Of a stretch of DNA of 64,000 nucleotides, positions 50,101 to 61,131 are shown piece by piece. Numbering within the stretch: the first letter of the stretch is position 1; each line of letters begins with the position of its first letter. Source of the DNA: Pterois miles (taxonomy: Eukaryota; Chordata; Actinopteri; Perciformes; Scorpaenidae); the NCBI GenBank assembly GCA_947000775.1, contig CAMQGK010000058.1:1615001-1679000 (forward strand), written 5' to 3'. The notes under the pieces were generated by a model. It was not told where the DNA came from and did no database searches. It worked only from the letters and a program-made list of their open reading frames with translations. Made by a program: the position numbers and the translations under genes.

Positions 50101-51327
50101 TTGTCTTGAGAATGAGCTGATGCTGGTGTTCAGACTGGTTTAAGGACTACCCCAGGTAGGACCAGGTGATGTGATCAACATAAAATCTCTACAGTTCATA
50201 CAGTTCACCATCAAAGTGCAGTGAGACTACCACATGAAACACTGTAGTATGCAGAAGAACTTTATTGTTAGAGCGATGTGTTTTGGGTTGTGGTCTTCAT
50301 CAGGGTTGTCATAAAACATGTTCTAAAGAGCGTTTAAATAAGGATGGTAATTAAACTATATTTAATTTTTAAATATATAAAAGACAGCTCATCATACACA
50401 TCCATGTTAGCCAATGGGGCACACAGACAGATGGTTGTGGCTTCAGGCCTTCTCTGGCTGAGAGCCACTTTAAGTCAAGTCTTTTTAGAGTCATACCAAT
50501 GGGAAGACTGTCAACATTAAGGATTTTATTACCTGCATGTATTATGTATGTATTATGTAATTCATTTCAATGAAGTCAAACATCACAGTTCATCTTTATT
50601 TTTTATAGCCATAGAGATGATGGACATGAATGAGGTCCAGCCAAAGATCTAAGGAACCCACGGTGATCAGTTGACTGTACTGTGCTTCAGTACAGACCCA
50701 CCTACTCTGAACTGGTATTGTTATTAGTCCTGTTGGTATTACTGCTTATAGCAGTGCTGTGCATCTCTCTCCTCCTCTCTCCACTTTCATTTAGTATTAT
50801 AAATATCACCCTGGCTGCAAAAGAAAACAGAAAGAACGAAGCATTATCACTCAACGTGCAACAAAACTCTGCTGAATGGAGAATTTATCATCGCAAACTC
50901 TCCAGTGTTTCCCATTAATCAGCAACGAAGGGGCATGCTAGGGCAAGAATATTGTAGAAATTTTAAAGCTGAATGCATGAATCAGCGGCACTTTAAGAGC
51001 AAAATTAAAGGCTCAATCTGTGAAGGACTTTGTGTGGAAAGTAGAAGGGGGTGGAAAGTAATTATGTACATTTACTCAATTACCGTGGAACATATACTTT
51101 ATTTCCATTTTCTGTACGTTTAGACCTCTACTCCACATTGTAGAGGGAAATATTATAGATTTAACTTCAGTACATTTATTTTACATTATGTATTACTATC
51201 TAGAAGCAGATTCAGTCCCAGGAACAGCTAAGATACTGCGCAGAACCATCAAACTCCCAGGCCTCTGGTAGAGGACCCGAGCTTGAGAAGGACACGGTTA
51301 CCACCCTAGGAGGGTGAGAGGGACGTG

Positions 51328-51368
<41 letters not shown>

Positions 51369-52278
51369 ATGCTAATACTTTTGTACTTTTACTTGCTCAT
51401 ATTTTGAATGCAGGGCTGTTGTATAGACATGAATGATGATGACACGGTAAACCAGACAGGCTCTGTGGTTCAACACGGGTGGACATCTGACGTAGAGCTG
51501 TTTAGTGTGCGCACCGTCACAGAATAAATGCGTCCAGCGAGGGCCAGCCAGCTGTGGTGAAGTGTGGAAATATTTTCTGAACATTATGAAACCGTGACAG
51601 GACAAAGTAGACTATGGCGGGCCGCCTCAGGGCCCCTGCTCCCGGCGCAACTGTCCTCAGCGCATCGGGGGTCCACGCTGATGTCTGCAACCCATCTTAA
51701 AACGTGGAGCCCGTCTTGTTTACCAAGCTTATACAACCAATGTGTTTATGATGGAACGTGTGCCCCTGAATCCCCCCAGAGGGGCCAAGGTGACCACAGT
51801 CTCCTAAAGTCCTGTGGGAAACACCGCTAGCCTTATCAGAATAAACGCACAGTTACTGTTTTGGCACTGCAACCAAAAAGGCAGCTGAAAAGATGGAGCA
51901 AAAAGTGAAAAACACTGTCAGCAACTTTACCCGAGGAACCCTGCTGGACTTTGTCCTCATGTGAACCACGGTGGAAGTGGGTTAAGAGCAGGCAGCGGTA
52001 ATGATGTGGAAGAAGAAGAGCAGGTCGCTGAGACCGAACAGCCACAGTAAAGACAGTGTGAGGGCAGTTTGAAGGCCAGAAAGCCTCAGTTTTCAAATGC
52101 ATGTACCACAAAAGAGCAGCTTCACAGCCCTTGAACCGCTCACTGGCAGCTTATTGGTACTCCCCTCTTTATTGGGTGGTCTCCCATGTTTTCAGGATTC
52201 AGCTCACACACTGAGCTGCTGGACAAATGAAGCATGTTTCCTCACTGGGTGGTAAAAGCTTAAGCCCCCCCATGAATA

Positions 52279-52348
<70 letters not shown>

Positions 52349-55300
52349 TAATTATAATTATTATTATTTTTTTGGCATTTTACTGTAATCGCAGTTTATG
52401 AAATAGGCAGCATAATGCCAAGCTGTTCAGTGGCTTCCAGTCTCTTCTGTCACATTGTGACGGTGTGCAGAACCCACTGTTGGAGGGTGTGCGTTGCAGC
52501 CAACATTTTTTAGCCCTGTGTTTGATTTTTGTCATGCAGCTCAAGTTTTGATTTGCAGATGTTTGCACGCTGTAACATCATATTCTTGCAGATAATTATC
52601 TTAGGCTGTGGGCTCTATTATTCTTGGTAGCTCTTTCCTGTTATAATGCTTTAGGAGAACTGTACCCAAGTTTTCTAAATGTATTTGGCAGCTCGATTGC
52701 CAAACCATTCATGGGGTTTCATTGATTGGGAGCTGACACTGACCTTTGTCTAATATGTATTTCATCGGTTCACATCATATTCAGTCACAGTTACAATGAA
52801 GCTGGGGTTGGTACTGATTTTAGGTTATTTCTGTTATATTTGTTGAAATTCTCATATTGTCATTACATCCAGACAGCAATAAATACATGAATACTGAGAC
52901 AAAACAAGACAAAAAATGTGGTAACTGGCTTTCACAGGAGCGTAATAAACCTGTCCAATCATTTCAATTAGCCGGAATGAAATGACAGCCTACCTGCATC
53001 TCTACATACCTACCTGCATGTCTACATACCTGCCTGTCCATCCATTGCTGGTCACCAGGGTCTTCTACTGGCTGCTATCTTGACAGCTGTGATTATTTAC
53101 AGCAGCCATGTTGGTTTACGTGCATACCTACCTAATGATAATGTTGGGGAAGTGTCTTTGGAGGGGGACCTGAAGGGACAGACTGTCTACCTACCTGTCT
53201 ACCTACCTAATGATAATGTTGGGGGAATGTCTTTGGAGGGGGACCTGAAGGGACAGACTGTCTACCTACCTGTCTACCTACCTAATGATAATGTTGGGGG
53301 AATGTCTTTGGAGGGGGACCTGAAGGGACAGACTGTCTACCTACCTGTCTACCTACCTAATGATAATGTTGGGGGAATGTCTTTGGAGGGGGACCTGAAG
53401 GGACAGACTGTCTACCTACCTGTCTACCTACCTAATGATAATGTTGGGGGAATGTCTTTGGAGGGGGACCTGAAGGGACAGACTGTCTACCTACCTGTCT
53501 ACCTACCTAATGATAATGTTGGGGGGGTGTCTGTCTCTAGATTCAGGGACACTTGGAGCTGGTGCTGTTAACTACTTCTGTTGGAGAAGAGTTGGGGACA
53601 CTGATGTGGTTTTTGGGTTGGATCACCTCTTTAAATGAGGCATACTTTTGCTGGTTTCTCAGGTGTTACCTGCTCAAGCTTTAAGATGGTATCTTCATCG
53701 TCTGAATGTGTAAGGCCTGTTCAGCCTTGCACTTTCATCTCACATTTTTGGAATGCTAATACAGCAGCGTCACACATAATGGAGTGACGCTCAGTCGGAG
53801 AAATGTGGTTTGAATCGCAGCCTCTGAATTGGAAAATTAGAAGGGAACAAAGGCTGTCGATGGCGGTAATGAAACACGCCTAAGACCACTTATGTGTTGG
53901 AGCTTGTTGATGCATTCCTCGGGCACAAGGGAGCAGAACATTGGAGGGTTTACAGAGGCTCAGAGGGCCCTGGCAGCCTCCATGTCTGGTCTGGAGGCTC
54001 CTCATTTTCCCCTCGGTATCATCTCCAGATCCATTCTGGACAGGGACTGGTGTCGACACCCCAGTCAAACAGCCTCAGAGTCCAGCGGGTCTCCACCCTC
54101 CATCAGTCTTCCCTGCAGCAAGCCTTAATTTGAGGAATTCTTGAGAGACAGTGTTTTGATCATCGGCCAGTCGTAGTTCCAGTTTGTATCCCAGAAGCTG
54201 TCTGCAGTCTACAGGACAGCTGAGATATGTCTTCATCTTATTCAAGGTGTGTCTGTGCCGCTGGAGAAGGAGAAACCATCAAGATTCCTTCCTGGGTTTT
54301 CACTGCGTGTGTTCTGCTTTCAGCACGTTTGTCCTCTCATTTATTAAGCAGCATTCACAGAGCGTTTGGCCAAGGCATCCTAATCATTTCAGGAGGTGTT
54401 CCCACTGTGGAAGATGGCCCAGCAATCCCCTGATGTGTGACAAGTCCAAGAAAATCCAGCTTCTCATTTATCTAGAGATGGAAAGAATGGGAGAAAACTA
54501 TCTGGTGCTAATAAGACGAGTTTCCACTTGAATATCCCAAAGGCAGAACGCTCTCACACACTGTCGAAATCTCCACGTGGCTCCGTGCTCTGTCTGAGGA
54601 TTTTAACCCTTCGATCTCTTTTCATGCTTCCGTGTGTTTCAGATTGACAAACAGCAGTTTGAGGAGACCGTGCGGACGCTGAATAACCTGTACGCTGAGG
54701 CGGAGAAGCTGGGAAGCCAGTCATATATTGAAGGCTGCCTGGCCTGTCTCACAGCGTACACCATCTTCCTCTGCATGGAGACTCACTATGAGAAGGTGAG
54801 GCATTCCTCCAGCTTGGATGCATACATTAAGAATGAATGGGGCTGGATACTGACCCGCAATGCTCCTTAACATATAAAAGTCCATGTGGGTTTTAGTCAT
54901 ATTTAGTCAGCGTCATTGTTCTTGTCTGGAGGCATTTTAGATGGTGGGAAATAGTTGTACCCAAGTGTCCTCGATGAAAACACTTAAAGGGACCGTATGA
55001 CGAACTTATTAGTCCTGCTAGATCAGAGCAATATCTGCGATGCGCGATAGCATTGTTCAATATTGCAATGATGATATGACTTGCATTAAATAAACAAATA
55101 TTGAAATTTGCATATTAGCTATACTGTACATGACCTATGTCAGCCTGGTTGTCTTTAAACTTTGAACTGGATTCAGATTAAATATCTAAAATATAACTCG
55201 GTAGATGTTTCTAGAGCCACAACAGCCAACAGCAGAGTCACTATATAAACTCACTAATATGTCACTGGAACGAGGGCCGTCCCAAACACCATTTTTTGGG

Positions 55301-58300
55301 CTTCAAAGCTTCGGTGAGGAATATTCGCAGGTGTTTGAAGCTTGGTGGTTTTAGAGAAAAACTAATAATAATTCAGGTTGAACTTCAATAATTGCTAATG
55401 TTTTGTGATTATTACTTATTTAAGTAATTATTTAATTTAATTTATTAATTATTTTTTCTATGTATGTATTATTATTATTGTTGTTATTAAAACAAAGTCT
55501 TCAAATACTAATTTATTTTTTTACTACTTTTATTGCAAATTTCTTGTGAATTCATTTACCATATATGCAATATTTGCAGTAGTCTGTTTGCAAAAGCTTT
55601 TTTTTTAACACCCAGTGGTGCATTCAAACAGAAGGGTAAGAAAAACAAAGAGCAAACAGATAACTGAGGAAAAAGGAAGAAAAGCTCACATATATACATA
55701 CAGTATGTATACATACACAGAAAGAAAGAAAATCTATATATTTATTTGTTTACCCAAGATCTGACTCAGCCCAGTTATAAATCAGTCTGCTCAGTCAGGA
55801 GTGACTAATTTCATACCTTAACAGTCAGCTTCATATTTCATCTGCTTTATCCGGTTTCTTTTGTACTGTAACTCCTCATTTCTGACTTTATTCTGGGTGA
55901 TTTCCTACATTAAATCAGTGTCTTATGTCTCAGCCACTTTGACCAATGCCTGTTATATCTGTATATATGTATATATAGTCTCTTCATTTATTACTCTATA
56001 GGTTATTCTCTCCATTGCTGCAGTTTCCTGTGTTGTTTTCCTCCGTTTTTGAATTGATGGACTTCCAGGTTTTAACCAGTTCCTAGATATTCGTTTCATG
56101 GCTGCAGCTCAGAGTAGTCTATTCTTTAAGTACCATTTCCTGCGGTAATTCAGGAGGGGATTTTCCTATAATGAGAAATATGGGGTTCAAAACTTCTGTC
56201 GTATTAAAGATGTCCCTAATGCTTGTTATGGCTAAGATGGAAAACCGTAGTACTGGTCCAAACTTTTTCAGCATTCAGGTCAGCCCGACTGGAACGAAAT
56301 CTAAGATATCAGTAGAATTAATGAAGAACACAGACATCAGTCCTTTCACCTGTCCTCTGTCCTCCCTCAGTCCTCTGTCCTCTGTCCTCCTCCCTGTGTC
56401 CTCTGTCCTCCTCCCTCAGTCCTCTGTCCTCTGTCCTCCTCCCTCTGTCCTCCTCCCTCTGTCCTCTGTCCTCCCTCAGTCCTCTGTCCTCTGTCCTCCT
56501 CCCTGTGTCCTCTGTCCTCCTCCCTCTGTCCTCCTCCCTCCATCCTCCTCCCTCTGTCCTCCTCCCCCTGTCCTCCTCCCTCTGTCCTCTGTCCTCCCTC
56601 AGTCCTCTGTCCTCTGTCCTCCTCCCTCTGTCCTACTCCCTGTGTCCTCTGTCCTCCTCCCTCTGTCCTCTGTCCTCCTCCCTGTGTCCTCTGTCCTCCT
56701 CCCTCAGTCCTCTGTCCTCCTCCCTCTGTCCTCCTCCCTGTGTCCTCTGTCCTCCTCCCTCTGTCCTCTGTCCTCCTCCCTCTGTCCTCCTCCCTGTGTC
56801 CTCTGTCCTCCTCCCTGTGTCCTCTGTCCTCTGTCCTCCTCCCTCTGTCCTCTGTCCTCCTCCCTCTGTCCTCTGTCCTCTGTCCTCCTCCCTCTGTCCT
56901 CTGTCCTCTGTCCTCCTCCCTGTGTCCTCTGTCCTCCTCCCTCCGTCCTCCTCCCTCTGTCCTCTGTCCTCCTCCCTCCGTCCTCCTCCCTGTGTCCTCT
57001 GTCCTCCTCCCTCAGTCCTCTGTCGTCCTCCCTCTGTCCTCCTCCCTGTGTCCTCTGTCCTCCTCCCTCTGTCCTCCTCCCTCTGTCCTCTGTCCTCCTC
57101 CCTCTGTCCTCTGTCCTCCTCCCTGTGTCCTCTGTCCTCCTCCCTCAGTCCTCTGTCGTCCTCCCTCTGTCCTCCTCCCTGTGTCCTCTGTCCTCCTCCC
57201 TCTGTCCTACTCCCTGTGTCCTCTGTCCTCCTCCCTCTGTCCTCTGTCCTCCTCCCTGTGTCCTCTGTCCTCCTCCCTCAGTCCTCTGTCCTCCTCCCTC
57301 TGTCCTCCTCCCTGTGTCCTCTGTCCTCCTCCCTCTGTCCTCTGTCCTCCTCCCTCTGTCCTCCTCCCTGTGTCCTCTGTCCTCCTCCCTCTGTCCTCTG
57401 TCCTCCTCCCTCTGTCCTCTGTCCTCTGTCCTCCTCCCTCTGTCCTCTGTCCTCTGTCCTCCTCCCTGTGTCCTCTGTCCTCCTCCCTCCGTCCTCCTCC
57501 CTCTGTCCTCTGTCCTCCTCCCTCCGTCCTCCTCCCTGTGTCCTCTGTCCTCCTCCCTCAGTCCTCTGTCGTCCTCCCTCTGTCCTCCTCCCTGTGTCCT
57601 CTGTCCTCCTCCCTCTGTCCTCCTCCCTCTGTCCTCTGTCCTCCTCCCTCTGTCCTCCTCCCTCTGTCCTCCTCCCTCTGTCCTCTGTCCTGCTCCCTCT
57701 GTCCTCTGTCCTCCTCCCTGTGTCCTCTGTCCTCCTCCCTGTGTCCTCTGTCCTCCTCCCTCTGTCCTCTGTCCTCCTCCCTGTGTCCTCTGTCCTCCTC
57801 CCTGTGTCCTCTGTCCTCCTCCGTCTGTCCTCTGTCCTCCTCTGCTGATATGATCACTGTCTGCAGGTAGAGGGAGGAGGGACTGCTTTGCCTCAGTCAG
57901 CTGATCAGTTTACAACAATTTTAAGATACGTAGCAAACTAAGCCCAACAGACAACATACATATAATAGTAATAATATATATTTCAAATGATACTCAAACC
58001 TAATAATAATGTCAGATGCAGAGTGTAGAGATCCTGAATGCTGCACTGACTTGTGCATGTAGAGCGATCAGACATGTGAAGCTAGAACAGGGTTAGTGCT
58101 GTAAGAAGCCATGTTGCTGCTGTGTGGAGCCGTTTAGCTCGACTGTAAATCAGTCATTTTATGACCTCCTGAGAGCTAGCAGATACGTATGATTTGTGCA
58201 CATCTAAAATCTCTTTTGGCCCAGATCATATACATGTAAATGGATCAGCATGTCAGTGGCCTTTTCTTGTTCAAAGCATTCGTCTTTTAGTGGACAGGAC

Positions 58301-61131
58301 TGAACTGGGATAAAACAATAAAATATTTCACTTGGTTTGGCTTTTATGAGCACTAATAAATTCAAGCAGTTTAAACTGACTGGTCTTTACCAAAGTAAAG
58401 ATGGAGTCTGTTCAGCTTTTCAGCTCAAGAATGTGGTGGGTTGGCTCGATGGACCTGAGAGAGATTAGCGAGTCTGATTCTGGGTAGCAGCAGAAGCTAC
58501 TACAGCACAGCATGATCACCAATACTTAACCGGACAATGTGGAGCTGAAATGATCAGCTGATTACTCGATTAGTTGGCTGACAAAAATGATCAGCTTTTT
58601 ATTAACCCTTTAAGTCAATTATCAAGCAAAATGCCCAACACTGTCTGGATCTAACATTTTAAATCTGAGGATTTGCTGCATTTCTGTTTTATATGATGGT
58701 AAGTTGAATATATGTAAATAAAATATGTTTGTGTCAGACCTTTTCCACCATTTTCCATTTTTCCATTTTTAGAGGATCTCAAGAGGTGAAAATACACAAT
58801 GATTCATTGATAAGTTGATCAACAGAAAATGAAAACTTCAGTTTGTGTCTTAAATACGAAAGTAAGAGATTGAGATTCTTAAAAAACATGTATGCTTCTC
58901 TGTTACAAGTACACCGGTGGTTTTCCGTCTATGAGAAAAGTGTCTGACAGCCTGTGATTGCTGTTCCCTTTTAGGTTTTGAAAAAGATTGCAAAGTACAT
59001 TCAGGAGCAGAATGACAAGATCTACGCACCGCGAGGCCTCCTGCTGACCGACCCCATCGAGAGAGGGTTACGAGTTGTATCCTACCTTTCAGCATTGTAG
59101 TGCTGTAGCCAGAAAAGACGGTTTGTTCTCTTCACTCAGTCTGAATTTTCCTCAGCCCTGTTTAGAAATAAACCGTGAACAATGGAGAGATGACTCTGGC
59201 TCAAACGCCAAACTCACAATCAAATTCAAAACACCGTCAAGGGCCAAAGCTATTGTTGTCGTACGGGAAAGAGGAGCGACCCGTTGAATAGTTTGGGTAA
59301 CTTGTTAAATATACCCTGAGATCAGGAAATGTGAATGTAGTCACACCACAGCTTTAAGTAGAACAAGGAGCTTTCACAATGACCTAACAGATGAAGTGAT
59401 TTACAGACCTTCTGCCTCCACCGTGTCTTTCCCTCTAACTGCTGGATGAAAATGGAAAGCAGCAGTCCGGGCAGCTTACAGGAAATCCAACGCTATGCAG
59501 GAATACCCTGTAAAAGCACCAGATAAAAGTTAGTATGTAATCCATAGCATCTGCATAAAATCAGCGGGTGCACCAACATCCTGGCTGTACCAGCATGTGT
59601 GTGTGGGGGTGACTCAACATCTCAATTAATTGTGACAGGGCAGCAATGGGGGATTAGGGATAACAAAATATGACTGAAATTGTTCACAGCTGAGCTTCGT
59701 TCCCTCTCTGCCCTGTGACTGTGGAGCTTCGGCAGTGATCTGGATTATTTCTCCAGCACTGTTGGGCTGCTGGGCTGATGTTAGCATGGGGGCACTCGCA
59801 GATTGACAGGAATGTCTCACCTGAGCTGACGTGACTGCTTCATACTACCACATACCATTCCTTCCTCCTTACGTTAAACATAAACTCTGACTTTGCCGAT
59901 GATGGCACAGAGGATTTTGTTTTTTAAGAAAATCATGCCAAGAATGTCGTCTAGTCAGATGTCAGTCCGGTCCTGCCATGAGAACCACCCGCCAAGACGC
60001 TGTTTCACAAACGGTTTCATTATCTGGGGCCGGTGTTTCAAAACTTGCAGTCTGGATCAGAAGGATCTGGATAATGAGTCTCACTGACTTCCAAGTATTT
60101 CAAAACACTGGGAAGTTGGATCATGATGATCCCGACATGGTACACAGGTATCGCCAAGTCTCAACTACCAACCATGGATCTGATCAGAAAAAAACAACAA
60201 AAAAACGTGGCAGAGCATGCTCATGGGTGTCTCATAGTGTCTTTGAAAAGCATCTTCAGATAACTAAATGATTGGATGCTATATAAAAATGAATTGAATT
60301 TCAGGAACAGAGGAAGTGGTAGTACTAACTAAAACCCAAATGTAAGTATACTTTTGTGTATTATGCAGCATGGAAGACTATATGGGTGGCAACCCAGTAT
60401 GTTGGCTGGCCAGCTACTTAAATGGTCTGGTTACTTAACGAGGGTGTATTGATCATCACTAATTCAGCTTAGGTCATACTAACAGGAGCCAACTGGGCTC
60501 TGTTGACTTCTGTGGTACGTAGCTACTATCTAAGATAAGAGCTAAGATAAGATGAGCCTTTATTAATCTGCTGATTGGACTGACATGAATGGGACTGATA
60601 TCATAGACTCAGGTAGACATTACTCCTCTATATCTTTATGTAGACAGTAGTTGATGATGATATATCAATGCTCTGGATATCATATAGAGCACCTTCAAAT
60701 TATTAAATAACCAAGTAAGATAGTACTTTATTGATACCCAGGGGGAATTCGGGAAATACAATATTTAGTCCTAATAAATGGTCATATTAGGTGACCGAAT
60801 CTGAATCCAGACATTCAGGGTCAGAAATCTTTGGCTCTGCTTTGAAATACCCAATTTACAGATCAAATCTGAATTTAATCCGATCCATCTAATATAATCC
60901 TGTGAGATCATTTTGATATACTGGCCCCTGTTGATAAATGTAAAAATATGCACAGTGACTGATGTATCGTTGTAGTTAATATTTTCTCATGTAAAAAGCA
61001 AAGAGAGGTCAAATTTCAGTTGGTTGTAATTGATGTAAAATGAACCCAACCTCCCTCCAAGTACTTTTCCTTGACTGAGTCCTGTAAAGATTGAGGTCAC
61101 CATCTTTGAAGACAGAAGCCTGACCAGATAA
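47172..61131 (+). CDS. golga7: Golgin subfamily A member 7 (Erf4 family, five coding exons)
   Basis: Spliced CDS: join of 47172-47180, 49870-49995, 54643-54795, 58975-59076 and 61090-61131, 432 bases, 143 residues (human 137). GOLGA7 (GCP16) is a Golgi-associated, palmitoylated protein that partners the palmitoyltransferase ZDHHC9, the counterpart of the yeast Erf2-Erf4 complex. Conserved blocks are KVFIQRDYTNGTVCQFQTKF, FEETVRTLNNLYAEAEKLG, GCLACLTAYTIFLCMETHYE and KIYAPRGLLLTDPIERGLRV. Cys77 and Cys80 in GCLAC correspond to human palmitoylated Cys69 and Cys72. All four introns are GT-AG and phase 0. The core resembles GOLGA7 more than GOLGA7B, and the head-to-head neighbour sfrp1 agrees. 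The C-terminus reads FEDRSLTR instead of human YEDRGMSSGR. Confidence 0.96.
47310..47421. repeat. 56-bp tandem duplication in golga7 intron 1
   Basis: Two near-identical 56-bp copies starting CAGCGCTAGCCTGCTAGCTA and ending in 'gctaatgtttactag' or 'gctaatgcttactag'. They differ at a few positions. They lie 130 bp after the first exon's donor. Confidence 0.93.
49334..49680 (+). mobile_element. tRNA-derived SINE, copy 2 (near full length)
   Basis: Starts GGGGGCGGCAGTAGCTCAG, with a perfect B box GGTTCAAGTCC at 49389-49399. The body matches copy 1 at 39854, including 'gagaggtgccagtttacctc' and 'cctcactctgacatctctcc'. The tail is 'gaatttccccttgtgggact', 'aataaaggaatatctt' and CTT repeats. It lies within golga7 intron 1 in the sense direction. 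Confidence 0.93.
49870..49995 (+). CDS. golga7: golga7 coding exon 2
   Basis: 126 bases, 42 residues (4-45), acceptor TTTTCACAG and donor GTAGGA. Encodes THSLQDMRQQAAIAAK then VFIQRDYTNGTVCQFQTKFP and SELETR, the N-terminal half of the Erf4-type domain. A SINE ends only 189 bp upstream of this acceptor. Confidence 0.96.
51045..51430 (+). repeat. Interspersed repeat ('aagtacatttactcaagta' family)
   Basis: 'ggtggaaagtaattatgtac', 'atttccattttctgtacg', 'acctctactccacattgtag' and 'cagtacatttattttac' form the start of this family. 'acttttgtacttttacttgc' after an AT run belongs to its 3' part. Another copy is at 16505-17005. Confidence 0.65.
51332..51364. repeat. (AT)n microsatellite
   Basis: About 16 AT dinucleotides, inside the preceding interspersed repeat. 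Confidence 0.95.
52282..52344. repeat. (AT)31 microsatellite in golga7 intron 2
   Basis: About 31 uninterrupted AT dinucleotides followed by ATTATA repeats. The longest simple AT run in the window. Confidence 0.96.
52795..53600 (+). repeat. Dispersed element A, copy 2, with internal 75-bp array
   Basis: Left flank 'attctcatattgtcatta', 'cagacagcaataaata', 'taataaacctgtccaatcat' and 'ggaatgaaatgacag', then CTAC/CTGT words, then 'taatgataatgttg' and 'agattcagggaca'. The same order is found at 3120-4090. Here the array unit has grown to include the element's own 3' flank. Confidence 0.65.
53133..53530. repeat. 75-bp minisatellite, about five copies
   Basis: 'taatgataatg' starts at 53133 and 53208 and then every 75 bp. 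Each unit also holds 'tttggagggggacctgaagg' and CTAC/CTGT words. Copies are almost identical. Since 75 is a multiple of three, a 163-residue frame with a 25-residue repeat is open; I treat it as a by-product. Confidence 0.95.
54643..54795 (+). CDS. golga7: golga7 coding exon 3 (palmitoylated cysteine motif)
   Basis: 153 bases, 51 residues (46-96), acceptor GTGTTTCAG and donor GTGAGG. Encodes IDKQQFEETVRTLNNLYAEA through the GCLACLTAY motif to METHYEK. Reading on past the donor gives a non-conserved tail, so the splice is required. Confidence 0.97.
55030..55280 (+). repeat. Dispersed element B, copy 2
   Basis: 'aatgatgatatgactt', 'atgtcagcctggttg', 'gtttctagagc', 'caacagcagagtcac' and 'aaactcactaatat' match copy 1 at 37050-37400 in order and strand. 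A related TCC-rich array follows, but about 1 kb further on. Confidence 0.7.
56345..57845. repeat. TCCTCTG/TCCTCCCTC-rich tandem array, 1.5 kb
   Basis: Composed of TCCTCTGTCC, TCCTCCCTCTG, TCCTCCCTGTG and TCCTCCCTCAG words. Marker variants show larger duplications: TGTCGTCC is at 57021, 57154 and 57568, and a CTCCGTCC-bearing block recurs with a 547-bp offset (56941 and 57488). All three plus frames stay open, up to 560 residues of SVLLPLSS/CPPP repeats. It lies inside golga7 intron 3, in the sense direction, and is not a gene. Confidence 0.94.
58975..59076 (+). CDS. golga7: golga7 coding exon 4
   Basis: 102 bases, 34 residues (97-130), acceptor CCCTTTTAG and donor GTATCC. Encodes VLKKIAKYIQEQNDKIYAPR then GLLLTDPIERGLRV, close to the human sequence in this region. 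Confidence 0.96.
59077..61089 (+). other. golga7 intron 4
   Basis: 2.0 kb. Short retroelement-tail-like fragments only: 'ctatataaaaatgaattgaa' near 60280, and reverse-oriented tail text at about 60530-60560 and 60717-60765 ('actttattgatacccagg'). Nothing else recognised. Confidence 0.8.
61090..61131 (+). CDS. golga7: golga7 coding exon 5 (C-terminus)
   Basis: Acceptor CTGTAAAG, then IEVTIFEDRSLTR and TAA at 61129-61131. This continues RGLRV of exon 4 as RGLRV-IEVTIFEDR, matching human RGLRVIEITIYEDR. A donor-like CACG|GTGAGT lies 11 bases after the stop, so the 3' UTR may be spliced. Confidence 0.9.
   Translation: MEVTIFEDRSLTR

Larger units (their letters stand above)
49996..54642 (+). other. 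golga7 intron 2
   Basis: 4.6 kb. Holds a repeat fragment at about 51045-51430, AT runs at 51332-51364 and 52282-52344, and dispersed element A copy 2 with a 75-bp array (about 52795-53600). Bases 49996-51040 and 53600-54640 show unique sequence without recognisable features. Confidence 0.85.
54796..58974 (+). other. golga7 intron 3
   Basis: 4.2 kb. Contains dispersed element B copy 2 (55030-55280), a repeat-like stretch near 55280-55420 ('gcttcaaagcttcggtgag'), and a 1.5-kb TCC-rich array (56345-57845). Bases 57850-58970 show no recognisable feature. Confidence 0.85.

Noticed and set aside
53080..53571. 163-residue frame with a perfect 25-residue repeat
   Set aside because: The 75-bp unit length keeps the frame open; it lies in golga7 intron 2 with no splice or start support.
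56171..57853. 560-residue open frame on the plus strand
   Set aside because: Almost entirely a translation of the TCC-rich array; the other two frames are open as well, and it lies inside golga7 intron 3.
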